Shown here: positions 1 through 10,858 of the stretch, piece after piece
Position numbering within the stretch: the stretch's first letter is position 1
Layout of the letters: every line of letters begins with the position of its first letter
NCBI GenBank assembly: GCA_029216955.1
Contig: JANAVB010023996.1
Coordinates: 17,102,142 to 17,166,141, forward strand
Origin: Iris pallida
Lineage: Eukaryota > Streptophyta > Magnoliopsida > Asparagales > Iridaceae
DNA length: 64,000 bases
Reading direction: 5' to 3'
Translations under genes and position numbers: made by a program
Notes under the pieces: model-generated
Databases searched by the model: none
What the model was told of the DNA's origin: nothing
The model's input: only the letters and a program-made list of their open reading frames with translations

Positions 1-7
1 CCGCGTC

Positions 8-340
8 GACAAGGACTGCCCAATTTTCTGGCAGTCCTACAAACTGAATGGACTGCCAAAAAACTGGACAGTCCTAAGTCACAGCATGTGAAACTTAGGA
101 CGGCCCATTCTTCTGGCAGTCCAACATACAGACTGGACTGCCAGATAGTTGGGCAGTCCAAAGTTACACATGCTGTAAGTTGGACTGCCCATTCTTCTGG
201 CAGTCCAACATACAATAAGGACCGGCAAAAAAATGGGCAGTCCTTTGTTTCACATGTTGTGACTTAGGACTGCCCAATTTTCTGGAAGTCCATTCAGTTT
301 GTAGGACTGCTAGAAAATTGGACAGTCCTTGTTTACACTA
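8..340. repeat. Palindromic array of GGACTGCC hairpin units
   Basis: The unit GGACTGCC, 8-12 spacer bases, then GGCAGTCC recurs across the stretch, each copy a short hairpin. On a larger scale the stretch is an inverted repeat: the first ~80 bases (from about 10) match the reverse complement of the last ~80 (to about 338), and the similarity continues inward to a centre near 174. No transposase or clean TSD is visible. It could be a foldback or MITE-like element, or the subterminal region of a larger transposon that begins outside the window. Confidence 0.7.
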
Positions 341-857
341 GTTGAACAGCAATATTATGGTTTCCACCAATACTAGGGTTTGTGCATTATGAGGAGCCTT
401 TGGGTGCCATCAAAATTAGAAATGAGAAGAAAATTAGGGTTTAATTTTTGGGTGTTTTCTTCTCATTTTATTCTTCTCCGTCAATTGAAAATCGAAAATC
501 GAAATGGGAAAAAAATTATGGTTTAAACCCTATTATACTTGGAGATAGTGAGAATGAGTTGAGAAAGAAAATTAGGGTTTAAACCCCATCAAAATTCTCA
601 TTTTTGTTGTTTTTGTTCTTCTTCTTCCTCTTCTTCTTTTTCTTGTTCTTCTTGTTCTTGTTCTTCTTCTTCTTGGATGAGTTAAAAAAGAAGAAGAGCA
701 AAATTAGAAAAATTGACTTTTATACCAAAGAGTGGGATAGCCATGATCACTTTCTTCAATGGCAAACTTGTAAATAAACCAAAGTTTAAAATGGGCTAGC
801 ATGAATCAAATTTGGCTATGCCCATATAATTAGCCTTTTTTCTCTTTAAATTTGTTT
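341..857. other. AT-rich low-complexity DNA, no gene seen
   Basis: Contains several copies of 'aaattagggttt' and a pyrimidine tract (tcttcttcttcctc-like, about 600-680). Near 790-830 'gggctagc'-type words appear that recur at 880-960 and 1360-1400. No ORF of interest. Confidence 0.5.
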
Positions 858-967
858 TTTTTTCTAAGAGCACCACACTTTTTACTGGGGCTAGCCGAAA
901 AAATGTTAAAAAAATTACAAGTTTGCCATCCATTTTTTACTTGGGGCTAGCCCAATTTTTTTCAGCA

Positions 968-1085
968 AGTGGGACTGCCAACTTTGTGGTAGTCCTAGGA
1001 CTGCAAACAAGTTGGCAGTCCTAACATTTTGTTAGGACTGCCAACTTAGTGACAGTCCTAGGACTGCCAGCAAGTTGGCAGTCCT
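968..1085. repeat. Two tandem ~55-bp hairpin units (GGACTGCC family)
   Basis: Two consecutive units, each reading GGACTGCCAAC...GTCCTAGGACTGC...GTTGGCAGTCCT and each self-complementary. Same motif as the array at 8-340, pointing to a common origin or a shared binding-site type. Confidence 0.7.
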
Positions 1086-1345
1086 CAGAGAGGGAGGCAG
1101 AGGATGCGGAGGGAGACGGAGGAAGGAGGCGGAGGAGGAGGAGGAGGAAGGAGGAGAAAGGAGGCGGAGGAGGAGGAAGAAAAGGAGGCGGAGGAATGAG
1201 GGGGAATAACTCACCAGGCGGAGGCGGAGGCGGAGGCGGAGGCGGAGGCGGTGGCTGCTGGTAGTGGTGGTGGCGCCGCCGCTGGAGGAATGAGGAAGAG
1301 GAGGAGGAGGAGGAGGAGGGAGGAAGGAGGAGAAGGAAAGAGAAG
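1086..1345. repeat. GGA/GGAGGC-rich microsatellite
   Basis: Purine-rich simple sequence made of gga, gag and ggc triplets, with a ggcgga run at about 1219-1250. Open frames across it are low-complexity Gly/Arg or Ser/Pro/Leu artefacts and are not called as genes. Confidence 0.9.
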
Positions 1346-1615
1346 AGGAAAAAATCCTAATTTTTGGGCTAGCCCCAAGTAAATTGTAGGCAGCCCCTAG
1401 CAAAATTTCCACCTACTTGGGCTGCCCCCAAATAAAAAATGTGATGCCCTTAGAAAAAACCTTAAAATTTTGTATTGAACAATTCGAGTCATCGACTAAT
1501 ATACTGTTTTACAACAGCGGAACTTGAGTTAAGTTTGTGTTTACCGGAAAGAGATATAAAACAGTGACTGAAGCCACTGAATGACAGAACATTTAGTGAA
1601 TCTGAGTCACGGAAG

Positions 1616-2190
1616 TAGGGCTGAGCATTCGGTTTATTCGATTTCAACCGAATCAAAATAGCCAAAACTGAATAAACCGAAATTCTAAAAAACCAAAACC
1701 GAAATCGAACCAAATTAGCCAAAAACTGAAACCGAACCGAACCGAATAAGCAATTCAGTTTATTCGGTTAAATATTTATTTTCTTTAATGGGTCATGTCC
1801 AAAGTTGAAATCGTGGTTACATTATATTAAAATTGTAATTTTTATACACATTTGTTGTATTTCAAAGTTGCACACAAAGTTAAACTAGCTGTTAAATTAT
1901 CAATATTGAGCTTCAAAACATATACATAGAATTGTTGTTTTCAAAATATACAAATTTTTAATCACAAAATATGCATAAAATTCAGAGTATTTAAATAATT
2001 GTATAATTCTTATTCGGTTTTCGGTTTTCGGTTTTGGACTGAAACCGAAACTCAAAATCAAAACTGAATAATTTTTTTTGTATTTTCAAAACCGAAATCG
2101 AACCGTTTTTTTTTTAAAACCGAACCGAATCTCTTATTCGGTTCGGTTACGTTTGATTTTCGGTCTAAAACCAAATAATGCTTACCCCTA
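1616..2190. mobile_element. hAT-like non-autonomous element with 8-bp TSD
   Basis: Begins TAGGGCTGAGCATT and ends AATGCTTACCCCTA, imperfect terminal inverted repeats of hAT style. It is flanked by a perfect 8-bp duplication, cacggaag, at 1608-1615 and 2191-2198, the TSD length of the hAT superfamily. The interior is AT-rich with many aaccgaa/ttcggtt words and no coding capacity. Length 575 bp. Confidence 0.9.
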
Positions 2191-2289
2191 CACGGAAGTG
2201 CTTTATGTCAAGTGCATAATATCAGACATATCAAAAATATACTGTCTTACAATACACATTTATCCCAAAAAAACCTTGTTGCAGACTTT

Positions 2290-2753
2290 TACAATTATTC
2301 GGTCCGATTTTGATTTTTTAAATATTAGAAAAAATTATTTGATTTCGAATCAAATTCGAAAACCAAAAAAGAATTATACAATTAGGTATATTTTATGATT
2401 AAAAATGTGTATATTTTGAAAACAACAATTTTATGTATGTGATTTGAAGCACAACTTTGATAATTTAACAACTAGTCTGACTTTGGACGTAATTTTAAAA
2501 TACAACAATGATACAATTTTTAACGTAATTTAACCACGATTCCAACTTTGGGCTCGACCCATTAAACAATAGATATAACCCAATCAAACAAACCGAATAA
2601 GCTAAATAAATCAAATCGATTATTCGGTTTGGTTTTGTTATTCGGTTTTGTTATGGCTAATTTCGGTTCGATTTCGGATTTTAGAATTTTGGTTGATTTA
2701 GTTTTGACTATTTTGGTTCGGTTGAAACCAAATAAGCCAAACACACATCCCTA
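2290..2753. mobile_element. Inverted, 5'-truncated copy of the same hAT-like family
   Basis: Read on the minus strand from 2753, it begins TAGGGATGTG and stays colinear with 1616 to about 2020, including a shared segment around 'aatgggtc...cccaaagttg'. The opposite terminus is not found and no 8-bp duplication of ctctccac (2754-2761) is seen on the left, so this copy is truncated or deleted at one end. Confidence 0.75.
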
Positions 2754-3648
2754 CTCTCCACTGTAAAAAGGTTGATTCATGTCGGTTTTACGTAATAGGA
2801 TAATTATTTGGGAGCCATCTGTGGAGTCTAAAGTTTAGGTGATTACCAGGGACACTACAAAATGTGATAAGAGCTATCATATGTTAGGAGAGAACACACT
2901 TACATTGAGAAATTATTATAGGCCAACACAAAAACACGTCGTCTTCTTTTATCTTCGTCTTCCTCTTCCTCATTCAACCTTAACCAAATATGACATACAC
3001 CAAGACTCATTCACATGGAAGATAAATCTCCATCATTTGAAATAAGTTTTGTAGGTTCTAGTGTTTTCCAAATACATGGTATAACACACCAATTGTTAAG
3101 ATTTTTTCTTGATGATTCTTAGTTGTTATGTTTTAGAAAACTATAGTCAAAATTGGAACTATTTCTAAAATTTTGAATCCCATTATTGGGATTTCCAAGC
3201 TTAAAAGTTGGCCCAATCCCGTTGGGGACGACGCATGGCTACCAAATTTTGGTAGTCCTGACAAATAGCTACGACTGTCAAAATTTTGACAGTTCTGACA
3301 ATAGTTAGTACTATCAAAATTCACCAATCCTAAAAAAGAGATTATGTATTAGGATAACCAACACACTATCAATAATTGTGATGTCCCTTAATATTTTTAA
3401 AAGCACATTATGGGTATAAAAATTTGACTCGTCTCACGGTATTAGTATTCGTATGCAGATATACAAGTATTATTATTCATTGAGTTTCTCAATTTTTGTG
3501 ATTGTTTTATCTTGAGATACTCATGTTTACTTGAGTTTCTGATGACCATGTTTATTATCAGACTACCAGTGAGGACCCATAGATAGAATGGAATCCTGGA
3601 TTGTTTTCAAAATTGGGAATTGACTACTAAATGGCATACCGGCGGTAT
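2754..3648. other. Left flank of E0; short palindromes, no gene
   Basis: AT-rich DNA. At about 3230-3330 there are degenerate palindromes (gactgtcaaaattttgacagt and relatives) resembling the GGACTGCC array. No credible coding sequence. The last five bases (ggtat, 3644-3648) are the left target-site duplication of E0. Confidence 0.5.
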
Positions 3649-5707
3649 TGTCACGCTCCAGTCCCAAAAGTCACGAGACTAGTACGTGACACGGCCAGCT
3701 AGTACCCAGTTAAGGACAATCCAACCTAGGAAACCCTCAAGAATGCACTTAAGCTATTTAACTAAGTCCACAGAATTTAGAGTTACCATGGCAATCTATA
3801 TCTCGTCCACAGAAATAAAAAGATACAACTAAATAAATGAGAACTTGATGAAACTGAACAATGAAAAATATTATAAAACTGAAGTTTCAAATAGTAAAGA
3901 ATTCAAGTAACATTCGGAGAAGACAAATCCACTACCAGTAGACGAAAAATAAAATAAGACATGAAATAAAATAACTAAGTCCAAGATATGCTAAGCATCA
4001 ATAATGTTGTCCGCTGTAGTGGTACCGTGGTATGGTGCTGGCTCATAAACTTGCTCGTCTGCACCTGGATAAACCTCAACTAAACCTGGAGAGATCACCA
4101 AGTCCCAGGGACTAGCAAGATACATAAAGCATGCCTACTATGACAGTAAATAACATGCATAAAAGAAATGACAGAAATAGAGCACTCTACTTCTAAACAA
4201 ACTAGATGAAATGCAACATCAAGGATAATGTTCAACACTTGGGCTAACGGATATAGGTACCATCACAACCGTAGCTTATTCGAAACTAACGGCCAACAGA
4301 ACAATCATAATCGAATCTCCTCCGAGAATAACGACCAACAGAATATCACAACTGTAGCACGAAACTAGCAGCCAACGAAATCATCAACACAACCGAAGCT
4401 CATCTGAACTATCGGCCAACAGAATACTATCATATAGCCCGCATGCCTAGTAACTATCCTCTCTATCTCAATAAACTTTACAGGTGTCCAGTCAAGTCGA
4501 CTCAATCAAATACAAGTAATAGGTCAAGACATATCAAATGAACGTAGCACAGTACTAACCAACACTATCATGATCTATATATGAAATAACAGTGATATAT
4601 AGAATGAAGAAAATAACGTACGTACACGTAAAAAAAATAGCAATGGCATGAACATGAGAAGCAGCTAATCAAGTATGTCAGAAAAGAAACAACAATATAG
4701 GAAATACAAGAAATACTGTCAGTTCGTCAAGGTATACTTGCCTGGTTCCGCAGTGTGAAGAAAAAAAATTAGCTCTCGTGTCCACTCCTCCGGAATCCAA
4801 TGCTCCTAAATAATTAATTAACTACTTTAAGTATTTAATCATAAAACTTATAATATGACTTAATTAACTAATTTAATATTTTTAACCATATTAACTGTAT
4901 CCAAATACCCCATGAAACCACTTAGATTCATACACAATAACACATACGTTCCATGAGACACCGGGACCTAGTTTTACGGTTTTCCAACTTCCGAAATTGT
5001 CAGTTATGCCCCTACTTCGAGGGTTCACACAAAAATCATCTAAAATCCTAAAAAATAATATTTTAAATTATTTTATACAGAAATAAATTAACTTTGAACT
5101 TCCAGAATTGAAATTCCAGAGAAATTATAAGGCTAGTTGACTTTTATGTCAGCTAGTCTACCCAATATTTGTCCAAAACATTGCCAACTTCCAACATAAG
5201 TAAAAATACATAAAATATTATTTTAAAATATATTTAATACTGATTATTTCACAAAAATAAACTCATATTTGATCATCCACATAGTCCCTAATTTATAGCT
5301 ATTCTAGGTCAGCAGTTTATCTGAAAAACTAGTATTTTGACCCCTATTGTTTTTGATAAGTTCTAAGATGATAAAATCACAAAAATTGCTTAAAAATCAT
5401 ATTTTATAGTAATAAACCTCCATTAGATTCAGTTTTGAAAATTTTCAACAATAACATAGGGTTCCTTCACAATGATGGTAAAAATCGACGATATCGTAAC
5501 CCGATTTCTCAACAATTCTATATGCAACTTCTAGAGATAAAAATATAGGATAAAAGAGATCAAAATCTAATTTCTAAGATACTAAACTCAGATTTCCTAC
5601 AGAATCATTAACATGAGATTCGAGATGGAAAAAAAAATAGAAACATACCGAAATCCTTTGCTAGAAGCGTTGTGGGTGCTCCTCCTTGCCAAAGGTCCCA
5701 ACTTTCT

Positions 5708-5895
5708 CACTACCAGAAAAGACGAATTAGCGACGCTTTTTGCGACGCCGTTTGCGGGCATCGCTAAATCATGATTTTAGCGACGCATAAAAAAGAAGTT
5801 GCAAAACGTCGTTGATCAGCGATGCTTTGTGACGTTTTGTTAAAAGCGTCGTAGATTAGCGACGCTTTGCGACGTCACTTAAATGACGTCGCAAA
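5708..5895 (+). repeat. CACTA 5' terminal and subterminal repeats
   Basis: The terminal inverted repeat is followed by clustered GCGACGCTTT / GCGACGTC motifs on both strands. In En/Spm elements, subterminal repeats of this kind bind the TNPA-type protein and mediate end pairing; that role is inferred from family knowledge. Confidence 0.85.
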
Positions 5896-6655
5896 TTTTT
5901 GGCTAACATCTAGGGCTGGGCTCATTTCTCATTTCCTCACAAAATTCTCCCCCACCCCAAAACTCACCCCCTCAACCGATCTCCCCCTCCTTCGCCGTCT
6001 GACCACTACCGTCGCCGTCGCCGTTGTCATCACCATCGCCGTTTGGAAGGTAAATCTCCAACCCCTCTCCTCCACCCTCGACCCCTCCCCTCCGCCCCCG
6101 ACCCCCTCCCCTCCGCCCTCGACCCCGCCTATCCCCAGATCTGGCCGCCCCTGACCCCCTGCCCTCCGCCCCCGACCCCCTCCGCCTCTGCCCTCTGCCC
6201 CTTCCCCTTCGCCCCAGACCTCTGCATCTTCATAGCCTCTGCCCTTCGCCCCCGACCCCCTCTGCCTCTGCCCTCCGCCCCCGACCCCCTACGCCTCTAC
6301 CCTCTGCCCCCAACCCCTCCCCTCCGCCTCTACCCCCTCTGCCTTTATGATCATTTTTATTGCATCCATCTAAACTTCACTATGTAGTGAGTTATACTTG
6401 CTTGTCGGCCACAGTATCTACATGATACACCCTTCAAATTAATTTTGCAGAAGAATATATTAGATATGAAAAAAGAAGAAGAAAAAAATACTTACACCAA
6501 AAAACTACTTACACCGATCGTATAGTCTTCATAATAAAGCATGTTGATAATGTATTGTAGCCTATAGAGTCCTTCAGGAACTCTGTAGAAAAAAAATTGT
6601 TGAAAAGAGAGAAGTATCTTTTATTAATATTGACAAAAAACAAAGATGAAGAATT
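5896..6655. other. CACTA 5' region with C-rich imperfect repeat
   Basis: From about 6050 to 6345 the sequence is a pyrimidine-rich tract of ccctccgcccccgacc-like units. Open frames here give Pro/Ser/Leu low-complexity peptides and are not called as genes. Around 6410-6655 it is AT-rich with no feature. Confidence 0.6.
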
Positions 6656-6673
6656 ATCTCACACACACACACA

Positions 6674-6712
<39 letters not shown>
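6656..6712. repeat. (CA)n microsatellite
   Basis: About 55 bases of ca dinucleotide with one interruption (cacatacaca). Confidence 0.95.
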
Positions 6713-6713
<1 letters not shown>

Positions 6714-6714
6714 T

Positions 6715-7270
6715 GAAGTGTAATATTATTCTAAGGAGTATCCTAGTACCTAGAGTGTATAGAGTATCCTAGAAGTGTAGGTATGATTGGTACAATGTCA
6801 AGACATATGTCAAGATACTAGGTATGTAGGTAAGTGCTAGCTAGGTATCGCCAATTCATGGTAAGTGCTAGCTTGTATACTCCTAGGTCAAGTTTTTCTT
6901 ATGGGCTTACAAGGAACACATGATGACAAGGATATCATTATCTCTTATGTTAAGTATCCGTGTTAGCCTGAAATAAAGTGTCCATGTGAGCCGTTCTCTG
7001 GAAATTAAATTTACTTATGCCAAGCCTTTTGGGACTATCAGAGTTCTAGATTTTTTTGAAAATCTAGTATAACGCTGATTGCCTCAAAAGGTTTGCATAA
7101 GTAAGAGTGTATAGAGTGAGTATCCTAGTAGTATATCGTAGTGCCTAGACTGTATAGAGTGAGTATCCTGGAGTGTATAGAGTGAGTACCTAGAGTGTAT
7201 ATCGTAGTACCTAGAGTGTATAGACTGAGTATCCTAGTAGTATATAAGATATTTTAGAAATTAGATAATT
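6715..7270. repeat. Short imperfect repeats 'gtatagagtgagtatcctag'
   Basis: Variants of 'agagtgtatagagtgagtat' and 'cctagtagtatat' recur irregularly, densest at 7095-7260. Non-coding CACTA interior DNA. Confidence 0.65.
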
Positions 7271-7317
7271 GTCAAGGTAAGTTTGGGGTTTAATTGAAAG
7301 TATCTAGAGTGTATCCT

Positions 7318-7911
7318 CCCTACTCCCCTTCTTCTCATTCGGGTCATGTGGTCTCCTATTCCGTATCATATGATATCCACCTCGACCAAAGCCTAGAGAA
7401 TTGTGAAAATATTAATATTAACCATGGTTCACAGTATCGGTATCGGTGTCAGAAGTAAAAAGTTTTTGATTGGTGGTAGGGCAAGCCAGAATTCTTTGAC
7501 GGAGGATTCTCGGTCAAAGGATTGGTGGTGGGGCAAGCCAGGATTCTCCGTCAAAGGATTCTGGTTCGTCCCACTACCAATCGAAATCTTTTTACTTCTG
7601 ATGTTTATATTCAAAACATCAGAAGTAAAAAGATTTCGATTGGTGGTGGGACGAGCCAAAAACCTTTGACAAAGATTCTTGGCTTGCCCCACCACCAATC
7701 CTTTGACGGAGAATCCTCCGTCAAAGAATTCTGGCTCGCCCTACCACCAATCGAAAACTTTTTACTTCTGATACCGATACCGATACTATGAACCTTAGTT
7801 AATATTAATATTTTTACAATTCTCTATGCTTTGGTTGAGGTGGATATAATATGATGCAGAATAGGAGACGGAGAGAGTCGAATGAGAAGAAGGGAAGTAG
7901 AGGGGAGCCAG
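7318..7911. repeat. Long near-perfect inverted repeat (hairpin of ~290-nt arms)
   Basis: The left arm (about 7318-7606) matches the reverse complement of the right arm (about 7614-7911), with only a few bases of loop at gatgttt/aaacatc near 7600-7620. The inner ~200 nt of each arm are almost identical, with more mismatches in the outer 80 nt. Each arm also contains smaller internal inverted copies of an attggtggt...aaagg block. It lies upstream of, and slightly overlaps, the first TNPD-like exon. Transcribed, it would form a long double-stranded RNA. It may be an inserted foldback element or a rearranged part of the CACTA leader. Confidence 0.9.
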
Positions 7912-8193
7912 AGAGGGGGCCTTCTTGTTGAACATGTGTCTATGCATCCATTTGGAATATACTCGAATAATGTGTATCTATCTTTGCAGAATTATTGTCA
8001 AATGGATATGAATTACTATATGTGGCATCGTTCGTGGATGTACAATCGTCATACTGACGAAGAGATATTTGAACGACGATGAGCTAACAACTACTTGGAT
8101 ATATGTATTATACAACTGCGACGAGGATGGGGTGGATAAGCTTGAGGGGTAAGTAAATAACACGTTTACATTCACGTCATCTTAATGTAATAG
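7882..8193 (+). pseudogene. TNPD/TNP2-type transposase, N-terminal fragment (transposase-associated domain)
   Basis: A short frame reads ...MWHRSWMYNRHTDEEIFERR, followed by a TGA at 8080-8082. The R-S-W-M-Y core is the hallmark start of the plant transposase-associated domain (PF13963) found at the N terminus of CACTA TNPD/TNP2 proteins. Reading on past the stop gives more residues of that exon until the solo LTR inserted at 8194. The catalytic core (Transposase_21) that should follow is not found on either side of the LTR. The right arm of the long hairpin covers the first ~30 bases. Confidence 0.7.
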
Positions 8194-10853
8194 TGTCGTG
8201 TGCACGAACCCTGTGAACACGTGCACGAGGAATTTCACAGCTATTGTACTGTTTGTGTTTTAATTTGTTTTGACACGTTTGTGTCCTCGTGCTTGGACAC
8301 AAACATATTGAGGGACACGTGTACTATATATACTTGTATTACCAACCTCTGAATTTGTGTTTTAGTTTAAATTAAATGCTAAATTCTCGATTTACCCAAA
8401 TTCCTGATATCCTATATAACTGTCCATTATTCTTCCTGTTTCCAGATTTCTGAAATGAAATTTAGCATCAATTTTTACCTATTATAAACTGTTATTTGCA
8501 TGATTTTAAACCTCTAATATGTACACCTATGTGATTCCTAAATGTGTGTCGAAATTTGGGATTAATTGGATGTGTTTTGGCTCATGAAAACTGAGAATGA
8601 AGTCTAGGCTGTTAAACTAGAATTGTTAACTGTTGTAAACTAATTTTTGGGTTTTATTGTGAACTATGGAATGATTCCAATGTTGTATAAACCTAGGTAT
8701 GATTTGAAATGAAGACTGAAAACTGGGTTTGAGTCTAGGCTGTTAACTGAATATTTGTTAACTGTTTAAAACAATTGTGAACTAAATTGTTGGTTCTTCA
8801 ATGTTGTAAACCTGAGTTTGTAATCTCTAAACCTGAACTGAGTTTATGCACACTGATTTCCTTCTTAAATGTCAACTGTTAAGTCCAGATTTCATGGTGG
8901 ATTGCCACTGTTTTTCCCATTCATTGTTTTACTCTCTCACACACAAGTCACACACACACATGCCTCACTTAACTCACTCACACACATTAGCATGAACACT
9001 TGACACCATGTTCACTCTCTCACACCCTCACTCTTTAATACACACACACACACACTTTTACTCTCTTTTACACATACACTCTTGCACTGTCACACTGTTT
9101 CAGGATTGCACACACCCTCATGTATGTCTCATACACACACACACACATTTGCATTCATGTGACACACACACACTTGAGTGCAAGAGTGCCCCCTCTCTTT
9201 ATACATGTATATGTATATATGTATCCTATATGTATGTGAGATATCTCATAGATAGCCTATGTGTATATTCCTATATTAGATTATATAGTTGTATCTATGT
9301 GTGTATTAAATATAGGTATATTGTTATGTGTATAATGTTATGGTTTGGTTGTTAGGGCATGATATTGCCTAGTAAGCCTAGATTAGTCTTGTTAGAACCT
9401 AGAATGGTTTATTAGACCCAGAATAGACTTGCTAGACTAGTGTAGACTAGTTGACCTAGTTTAGACTTGTTAGACCTAGTTTGACTTCTAGGGTTGACCA
9501 GAGTTGACCAAGAGTTGACTTTGGCCTAGTTTGACCTAGAATCATGTAGAATGCATTGTAGTATTTCATTTTACCATTCTGGACTTGTTGTAACTTGTGC
9601 TGTTCTGATTAGAAGCCAGACACCACTCCTCGGACAGTACTTTCATATTGGACACTCAGATACCAGGCGAGTACATTCTCTGATCATTTTATATCCTGCT
9701 TAGAATTATTTCCTGTATTAAATTACTTTACTTGTTACTGTCACGTTGGTCACACGGATTGGTACTATATGGATCCCTTCTTGAGATGTTATCCTTAGGG
9801 AGCATCGGGTACTACATGTTCTGTGCGTTTCACTTACATGGCGTATCACTATGCTTCATTGGTTCTTTGATCACTTGTGACATATACTCTTATGATCACA
9901 AAGTCTCCTAGAATCTCTTATCCCATTTACTGGATATCCTAGAATCTCCTAGAATCCCCATTTATGGGACATCCATGTATCACCCTTCGGGGGCCTTTGC
10001 ATGGAATCATAATATAACCTGGTTAGATCATTGTGTATTGATTGGGGGTACGGGGGAGTAGAAGTAGACATGTGAATAATACCCAAGTAGTATCTCATCA
10101 AAATCTTTCCATAGTGTCTTATCAGAATCTCCTATGCCATTTACATGTCTATATTGTACTCTGACTCACTAGCCATTGTTAGTCTCTATTTATAGTAGAT
10201 ATTTCTATTACAGCTCTCTCTCTCTGTTTATATACTGCACTTCTTTCAGTACCTGTATCTTACTTTACTGTATGATTATATTTTCCAACCTGCTATGAAC
10301 TGTTGAGATGTACTGTGCTCGCTCCTGTCCTGACTGGACCTGTTAAAAATATTACAGAGGACGAGGAGGAGGCCTGTGTAGATACCTTCTATGGGGCAGC
10401 CCTAGACGACACTTGAGAGCTGGACTCTCAGGAGGACCCAGCTCTAGCTGAGGACATCACCCCCATTGCCTAGACTAGTTTAGTTAGGCTTATCTTATTT
10501 TATGTTGTCATGAGACTGTTTAGCTAGACTTTACTTCTGTTCAGAGATTTTGAGTTGTATATATTCTTTCATATACTGTAGCTGAGTTTGTACTCTGGAT
10601 ATTGCTGGGATGTTATCTTAGACTACTTTATCATCTGTTTTCCTTGAGTACCATATCATATCGTGCTTTCTTCTTCTTTAGTTGTGATTGAGTTTATTTA
10701 CTGCTATGTCACCCCCATTCGGGGAGTATAAACTGTTTAGAGTTATATTGTTAGATGCATGTTGACCTAGGACAGCGTTCTACCGCCGACACTACGGCGT
10801 AGGCTGGACGTACCCACGTCTCGTGCCCTTACTCTAGGGTGCGGGTCGTGACA
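8194..10853 (+). mobile_element. Solo LTR (TSD aatag) in the CACTA transposase gene
   Basis: Starts TGTCGTGTGCAC, ends GGGTCGTGACA, and is flanked by a perfect 5-bp duplication aatag (8189-8193 and 10854-10858). Its 2,660 bp have no reverse transcriptase, gag or integrase, so it is most simply a solo LTR left by recombination between two LTRs. The interior has CA-rich tracts (8936-9180) and short repeats of 'tagacctagtt' type (9390-9540). The open frame at 9008-9355 is CA-repeat translation and not a gene. Confidence 0.88.
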
Positions 10854-10858
10854 AATAG

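Larger units (their letters stand above)
858..1460. mobile_element. Probable TIR element, non-autonomous
   Basis: The left end (ttttttctaagagcaccacac, from about 858) resembles the reverse complement of the right end (gtgatgcccttagaaaaaa, to about 1460). The inverted similarity continues inward through ggggctagcc-type sequence (about 885 and 1370). No transposase, and I could not fix a target-site duplication, so exact ends and superfamily are open. It contains two tandem GGACTGCC hairpin units and a GGA-rich microsatellite. Confidence 0.45.

Noticed and set aside
410..590. Repeated 'ttagggttt' words as possible interstitial telomere repeats
   Set aside because: Only isolated, non-tandem copies separated by unrelated AT-rich DNA.
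6043..6387. Proline/serine-rich ORF of 114 codons
   Set aside because: Translation of a C-rich imperfect repeat in the CACTA 5' region; overlapping frames are equally open and no domain is present.
9008..9355. 115-codon ORF rich in His/Thr/Tyr
   Set aside because: Made by a CA-rich microsatellite within the solo LTR 8194-10853.
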